A DNA stretch of 64,000 nt, taken from the NCBI GenBank assembly GCA_002292375.1, contig DBBV01000020.1:1-64000 (forward strand), given 5' to 3'. Positions 60,455 through 64,000 of this stretch are shown here, one piece after another (the stretch's first letter is position 1; the number at the start of each line of letters is the position of its first letter). A program made the translations under genes and the position numbers. Source of the stretch: Methylococcaceae bacterium UBA975 (GTDB taxonomy: Bacteria; Pseudomonadota; Gammaproteobacteria; Methylococcales; Cycloclasticaceae). The notes under the pieces are model-generated. The model searched no databases. It was not told the DNA's origin and was given only the letters and a program-made list of their open reading frames with translations.

Positions 60455-60490
60455 AACTTATATGCGACAAAAAAGGTCGCACTTGCTATT
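60455..60490. repeat. TGCGAC inverted pair, possible transposon end
   Basis: TTACAACTTATATGCGAC followed by AAAAAAG and GTCGCACTTGCTATT. The second arm, read on the minus strand as AGCAAGTGCGACCTTT, is close to the TnsB-like box AGCATAAGGTGCGACTTTA at 44305. The first arm aligns with TTACACCATAAGCTGCGAC at 44230. It lies between the ChrR operon and the tni genes and could be the decayed left end of that element. A simple hairpin is the alternative. Confidence 0.35.
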
Positions 60491-60581
60491 AAACAACCTA
60501 CCTTGTGAGCTCACTCTCCTGAAATCTAGCAACATAACCGAAACCTAGCGATTCGTCTTTTCCAACTGTGACAAATAAAGT

Positions 60582-60760
60582 GGATATTACTGAAATTATA
60601 GACATTTACTAGAGTGCTACTTCTCGCTGGATAAAAGCTTAGGAGCAAGGCGTAAAACAGACTATAAAACAGAGTAAACGAGGCCATCGACCAGAAGAGC
60701 AAAGACGTCTAACAGACTCATGCAATATCAGCTTTATGACTAATAAGTCAGGCCTTTGAT
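60582..60760 (+). pseudogene. Degraded IS630-family transposase fragment
   Basis: The frame gives VDITEIIDIY, stop, SATSRWIKA, stop, EQGVKQTIKQSKRGHRPEEQ and RRLTDS, the helix-turn-helix and linker of an IS630-type transposase (compare SRWLKAYEQGG...KRGRRP). Two internal stops and loss of the DDE domain show that it is dead. The rest of 60491-61099 holds a short IR (CACTGTAG/CTACAGTG at 60823-60841) and nothing else that I recognise. Confidence 0.75.
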
Positions 60761-61099
60761 ATGGCGGATGATAAAACCGTCAAACGAATCGGAGCTAACC
60801 ACCTCACCATCAAAATTGATAACACTGTAGTTGCTACAGTGATCGAAAAAGGCAGTACCGCCTGTAACCCAAGATAAAGAATTTTCCACTTAAAATTCAA
60901 AAGACCGACTGTAAATGAGCGACTTTTTTGACATCATGAGGCGAGGCTCATTCAAACAGGTAGCCCACTACTACGCCGTCTTTGTTCTGATACCAATCAA
61001 CCGAAGCTTTAAGCAGCTCTCGAATTATTTTTTCTTCCTTTTACAGGTATAGTTTGAGCGAACATTTCTACGGTACTTCGTAATAGATAACTGCTTCAT

Positions 61100-63199
61100 T
61101 TAATTACCATCATTAAGAAATTCATTCATTAGTTTAATGACCGATGGGTATGTGTAGATCACATGCCGGCTAAAACCACAGGCTTTGGCTATAGCCATTT
61201 TGTTTGGTTTACCTGCACGCATTGGGATTGAAGCTGATGTCTCTTTTAGTATCTTGAAATACCTACGCACTGCCTTTTCATATTTCAACGTGAGGTCTTT
61301 TCTTTGCCTTTTTCTAGCTCGCTTTAACTCGTCTTCTCTAGCTAAAACCAACTTTTCTTTATGCGTTGTTAGAATGATCGGTTGACTACCTCTGGTGCCA
61401 TGCTTACTGTTGCGTTTTAAAGCAATCACTTCAATATCATTAGACTTACATAACCTTAAAAGAAGTCTAGTATTGGTGTTAAGTAAGTGCGCTACGCCCG
61501 ATAATACGACATAATTTCCACAAAAATAATCAACAGATTCTGCCGTTATTCGTACATGTCCCTCGACAGTTGTTGCAACCAAAATATTTTGTGTAATAGC
61601 ATCGTTAATAACTGATGAATCTAAGCCCGTTTTATCCACAACCTCAGTAAATCCGAGTGTACTTATTTCAACTAGTGATGTATGCCTTTTAATCAACCTG
61701 TCTACTTGAGATTTGTCTAACATAAAGCCCGATAAATTTGAGTCAATCGAACATTCAGATTGAATCACCCCGTCAATCACTGCTGAAACTATATCTGATT
61801 TCAATTCAGTAGACTTAAGCTTCTTATTCATAATGTTTTTCAAACAAACCATTTCTTGTTTATAAAACCCCAATGGCTTTGCATGTTCCCTAGCTGACTG
61901 CATTAACAGTTTTATCTCTTCAACAAACCAGGTTTCCTTTCGCCCCCGATGCAACGACTCAGTCGACACGGTACCTTCTTTTAAATATTTCAAAACGCTA
62001 ACGGGCACACCCAAGCTTGCACCCGCCTCTCGAATCGGAACCGTTTTAAAAAAAACTTCAGGTATAAGCGTACCTCTCATATCTATGATGACTCGAGAAC
62101 CGCCATTACTTGATGGGATGGTTTTTTTATTGATATAACGGCTGTCAATGATCATATTCAACACACGCGGCGACATGCCTGTCCTTTCACAAAACTGAGA
62201 TTTTGTGAGGTACCTCATACCACTCGTTAATGACTGGTTATCTAGGAGCTTTTTATCAATATACCCTTTGCCCCAAACACCTTTTCCAAACTCAATAAAT
62301 TCACTTTTTAGATAAACGGCTTCTTTTTTGAAGGAGCTGTTTTTAAACAAGGCTAAGTAAAAAAGCTCGAACTGCTTTCGTAAAGCGGACTCTGGTGGCC
62401 GTGTTGTTTCATAATATTCACCCAGGTTGTTCAAAAACGCATGGTATCCATGCGGCCAGTTCTTAAAAATATTAACCGATGAATCGATCTCTCTAGAATG
62501 CGTATTAGAATGGGGCTCATGACACTTGTAGTACTGCTTTTGCAATACATTCATTATCAACAACAAAGAGCTCAATGATAATTCATCGAAATATTTAATC
62601 GGGTATCCGCTCTTATTCTTAAGTCCGCCTAAATTAAAACCATACACTTTTAACGCAATGATTTTCATAAACTCATTAACGTCCTCATCAAGCGTTTCTA
62701 AACTCTGATCAGAAAAATTAGCGCCGCAACGACAGGTTAATAACCCGGGCCTGAACCAACTGACTTTTTCGCCGCATTCAACACAGTGCGTTATTGGCAC
62801 ACACCCATGTTTTGGGCAACCAACGGCATAACTTAAACTCCAAAATGCTTCTATGTAACCGTCGTCTTCCGCACAATGGGGACAAAAGAATGCTCGCCTC
62901 AAATCAAACTGTGACGTCGATGCACTACGCTGTAAATTTTCATTTAATATTTTTGAATGATAAGCGGCATCATTTGCTATATTTGAGATGGCCTTTAACT
63001 TTTCAAAATCACATCCTGTTATATCAACAAGGCTACCCAAAGGGACATCTATGCCATGCATGCTATGAGCCGTCATACCCGCCACCTGTAATATGTGAAC
63101 CGGCGTGTCGTACCCATTTCTCTCAGACAACCTTAGAATGTAACTTTGTAGGCTCTCAATTGCATAAGGTGCTGGTGTTCTTACTAGTAAACTCATCAC
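61100..63199 (-). CDS. tniQ: TniQ/TnsD-family transposition target-selection protein
   Basis: A 699-residue TniQ-family protein. Zinc-finger motifs are AFFCPHCAEDDG, GCPKHGC, CVECGEK and LTCRCGANF in the first 180 residues (TniQ domain), followed by a long C-terminal part with several predicted helix-turn-helix blocks (SQFCERTGMSPRVLNMI; VDKTGLDSSVINDAI). Tn5053 TniQ is about 400 residues; this size is nearer TnsD, which recognises a fixed attachment site. It follows tniB by 17 bases. Confidence 0.9.
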   Translation of the reverse strand: MMSLLVRTPAPYAIESLQSYILRLSERNGYDTPVHILQVAGMTAHSMHGIDVPLGSLVDITGCDFEKLKAISNIANDAAYHSKILNENLQRSASTSQFDLRRAFFCPHCAEDDGYIEAFWSLSYAVGCPKHGCVPITHCVECGEKVSWFRPGLLTCRCGANFSDQSLETLDEDVNEFMKIIALKVYGFNLGGLKNKSGYPIKYFDELSLSSLLLIMNVLQKQYYKCHEPHSNTHSREIDSSVNIFKNWPHGYHAFLNNLGEYYETTRPPESALRKQFELFYLALFKNSSFKKEAVYLKSEFIEFGKGVWGKGYIDKKLLDNQSLTSGMRYLTKSQFCERTGMSPRVLNMIIDSRYINKKTIPSSNGGSRVIIDMRGTLIPEVFFKTVPIREAGASLGVPVSVLKYLKEGTVSTESLHRGRKETWFVEEIKLLMQSAREHAKPLGFYKQEMVCLKNIMNKKLKSTELKSDIVSAVIDGVIQSECSIDSNLSGFMLDKSQVDRLIKRHTSLVEISTLGFTEVVDKTGLDSSVINDAITQNILVATTVEGHVRITAESVDYFCGNYVVLSGVAHLLNTNTRLLLRLCKSNDIEVIALKRNSKHGTRGSQPIILTTHKEKLVLAREDELKRARKRQRKDLTLKYEKAVRRYFKILKETSASIPMRAGKPNKMAIAKACGFSRHVIYTYPSVIKLMNEFLNDGN

Positions 63200-63216
63200 T
63201 CAAATAACCCGCCCAA

Positions 63217-64000
63217 TTAAGCGCTGGTTTTGATTTTACGTGCACCGCTACCGGCTATCGACATACCGCCATTTGCAGAGCCTATTTGGCTTACTTTCTG
63301 CAAAATACTTATCGTCGGTTGCACGTTAAAATCAGGGTGAAAAGGAGCTATTTCAGCTGAAACAAATTCCTTGTTAAACGTTGATTCTAGATGTGCAACA
63401 GCTAAGTCCTCCAGCGTAATCACTGAGGTTTTCTGATCGATCGCATTCCAAACTGCACACTGAAGAAGCTTTACTAAGTAACCAAAAAGGCCGCCCGTCG
63501 CACAATAAAATCGAAATGCCATGCTTTCATTAGTCAAGCACGGCAAATCATAGTGTTCTTGCATCGACTCATTATAAGCACCTAAAATCGCAATAAAATC
63601 GGTCCTCAAGTCATTATTCAGCCACTCAAACCTCTGCATTTTTATAGGAGCTGAAAAACGACCCATCAATTGCTCATTTTGCTCTAATACTGCCTGACAA
63701 CTATGTAGCCCACCTACAACTAAAGCCACGTTGGTATCATCCACCAATATTTTTAGCCAATCAGCGACATGATGCATGACCTTACGTGACCCTTTGTCCC
63801 AAAAATGCTGGAACTCATCAATCATGACCATTTGCGTACCGCAATCTTTCATCAACTTTTTCAAGCGTGATGTTTTTATATTCTCCGTTCCAGTACAGCA
63901 CTTGGGGTCCCCAATTGATTCCAATAATAGCTCAACAAGCCCCTTTACTGTCGGTTTAGACGGCGTTCTAACTTTCAAGATTGGCACATTCAAACCATCT
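63217..64000 (-). CDS. tniB: TniB/TnsC-like AAA+ transposition ATPase, N-terminus outside the window
   Basis: A 3' part of an AAA+ protein: 261 codons open to the right edge; the Walker A region would be outside the window. Visible are ILKVRTPSKPTVKGL, Walker B MVMIDEFQHF, sensor-1-type LVVGGLHSCQAVLEQNEQL and GRFSAP. It regulates the transposase and links it to the target protein TniQ. The TTG at 63993 is only an internal in-frame codon. Confidence 0.9.
   Translation of the reverse strand, partial: DGLNVPILKVRTPSKPTVKGLVELLLESIGDPKCCTGTENIKTSRLKKLMKDCGTQMVMIDEFQHFWDKGSRKVMHHVADWLKILVDDTNVALVVGGLHSCQAVLEQNEQLMGRFSAPIKMQRFEWLNNDLRTDFIAILGAYNESMQEHYDLPCLTNESMAFRFYCATGGLFGYLVKLLQCAVWNAIDQKTSVITLEDLAVAHLESTFNKEFVSAEIAPFHPDFNVQPTISILQKVSQIGSANGGMSIAGSGARKIKTSA

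Noticed and set aside
60761..60877. A 38-codon plus-strand ORF (MADDKTVKRIGANH...)
   Set aside because: It is protein-like but short, without a ribosome-binding site, and sits in degraded insertion-sequence DNA.
1..64000. CRISPR arrays, rRNA or tRNA genes
   Set aside because: No regularly spaced direct repeats of CRISPR type, no rRNA-like sequence and no tRNA cloverleaf noticed; a tRNAscan run would be decisive.

Overview
The window comes from a polar-flagellated gammaproteobacterium, probably marine or halotolerant. The basis is a Pseudomonas/Vibrio-type flagellar-chemotaxis operon (fliL-to-fliA, cheYZA, cheB, motCD, parA), a multisubunit Na+/H+ antiporter, a sigmaE-ChrR stress module and moderate-to-low GC. 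I do not assign a genus.

Layout. (1) 1-17261, all on the minus strand: fliLMNOPQR-flhB-flhA-flhF-fleN-fliA, then cheY-cheZ-cheA-cheB-motC-motD-parA and the start of a CheW/ParP-like gene. A sigma54-type promoter lies before fliL and a sigma28-type promoter before cheY. (2) 17274-22554: a decayed outer-membrane-protein gene with its terminator still intact, then metabolic and membrane genes: a secreted methyltransferase-like protein, a MAPEG protein, an unrecognised polytopic membrane protein, a flavin monooxygenase and a DUF3010 protein. (3) 22764-30269: a nine-subunit Mrp/Mnh-type antiporter operon plus a small membrane protein; it has three ND-type subunits and a free-standing MbhD/E-like subunit. 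(4) 30461-37535: Ref-type nuclease, truncated haemoglobin, Cys-cluster protein, ene-reductase, BASS transporter, SPOUT methyltransferase and FadE. (5) 37806-44100: an integron cassette array with no integrase in the window. Seven or eight attC sites separate a HigBA toxin-antitoxin pair, an HD-GYP protein, an HPP membrane protein, two nuclease-like proteins, an ABM-domain protein and orphans. Small REP-like palindromes and a duplicated 5' piece of the SPOUT gene are mixed in. (6) 44224-44360: a Tn7-like transposon end with repeated TGCGACT boxes and no transposase beside it. (7) 44618-49917: ferrochelatase, an epimerase, DUF523/DUF1722, a MerR/LitR-like regulator and photolyase, with a LitR/PplR-type operator between the divergent genes. 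(8) 49929-51775: lipocalin, two broken genes (an ene-reductase-family remnant and a psiE-family gene with an in-frame stop) and CbiX. (9) 51772-60424: a lipid-remodelling operon (DUF3833, desaturase, NTF2-like, SDR, flavin amine oxidase, DUF1365, cyclopropane synthase, DUF2878) divergent from the ECF sigma-chrR-chalcone-isomerase-like operon. The two operons share one palindrome that carries both sigmaE-type promoters. (10) 60455-64000: degraded IS630 sequence, then tniQ and the 3' part of tniB from a Tn5053/Tn7-like transposon that runs off the right edge.

How the parts work together. Regions 7 to 9 read as one photo-oxidative stress programme: a light-type MerR regulator with photolyase and ferrochelatase, and a ChrR-controlled sigma factor driving fatty-acid modification. 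Region 5 and the flanking transposon pieces show repeated gene gain and decay. The most noteworthy structures are the palindromic divergent sigmaE promoter, the integrase-less cassette array, the LitR-type operator and the orphan Tn7-like end.
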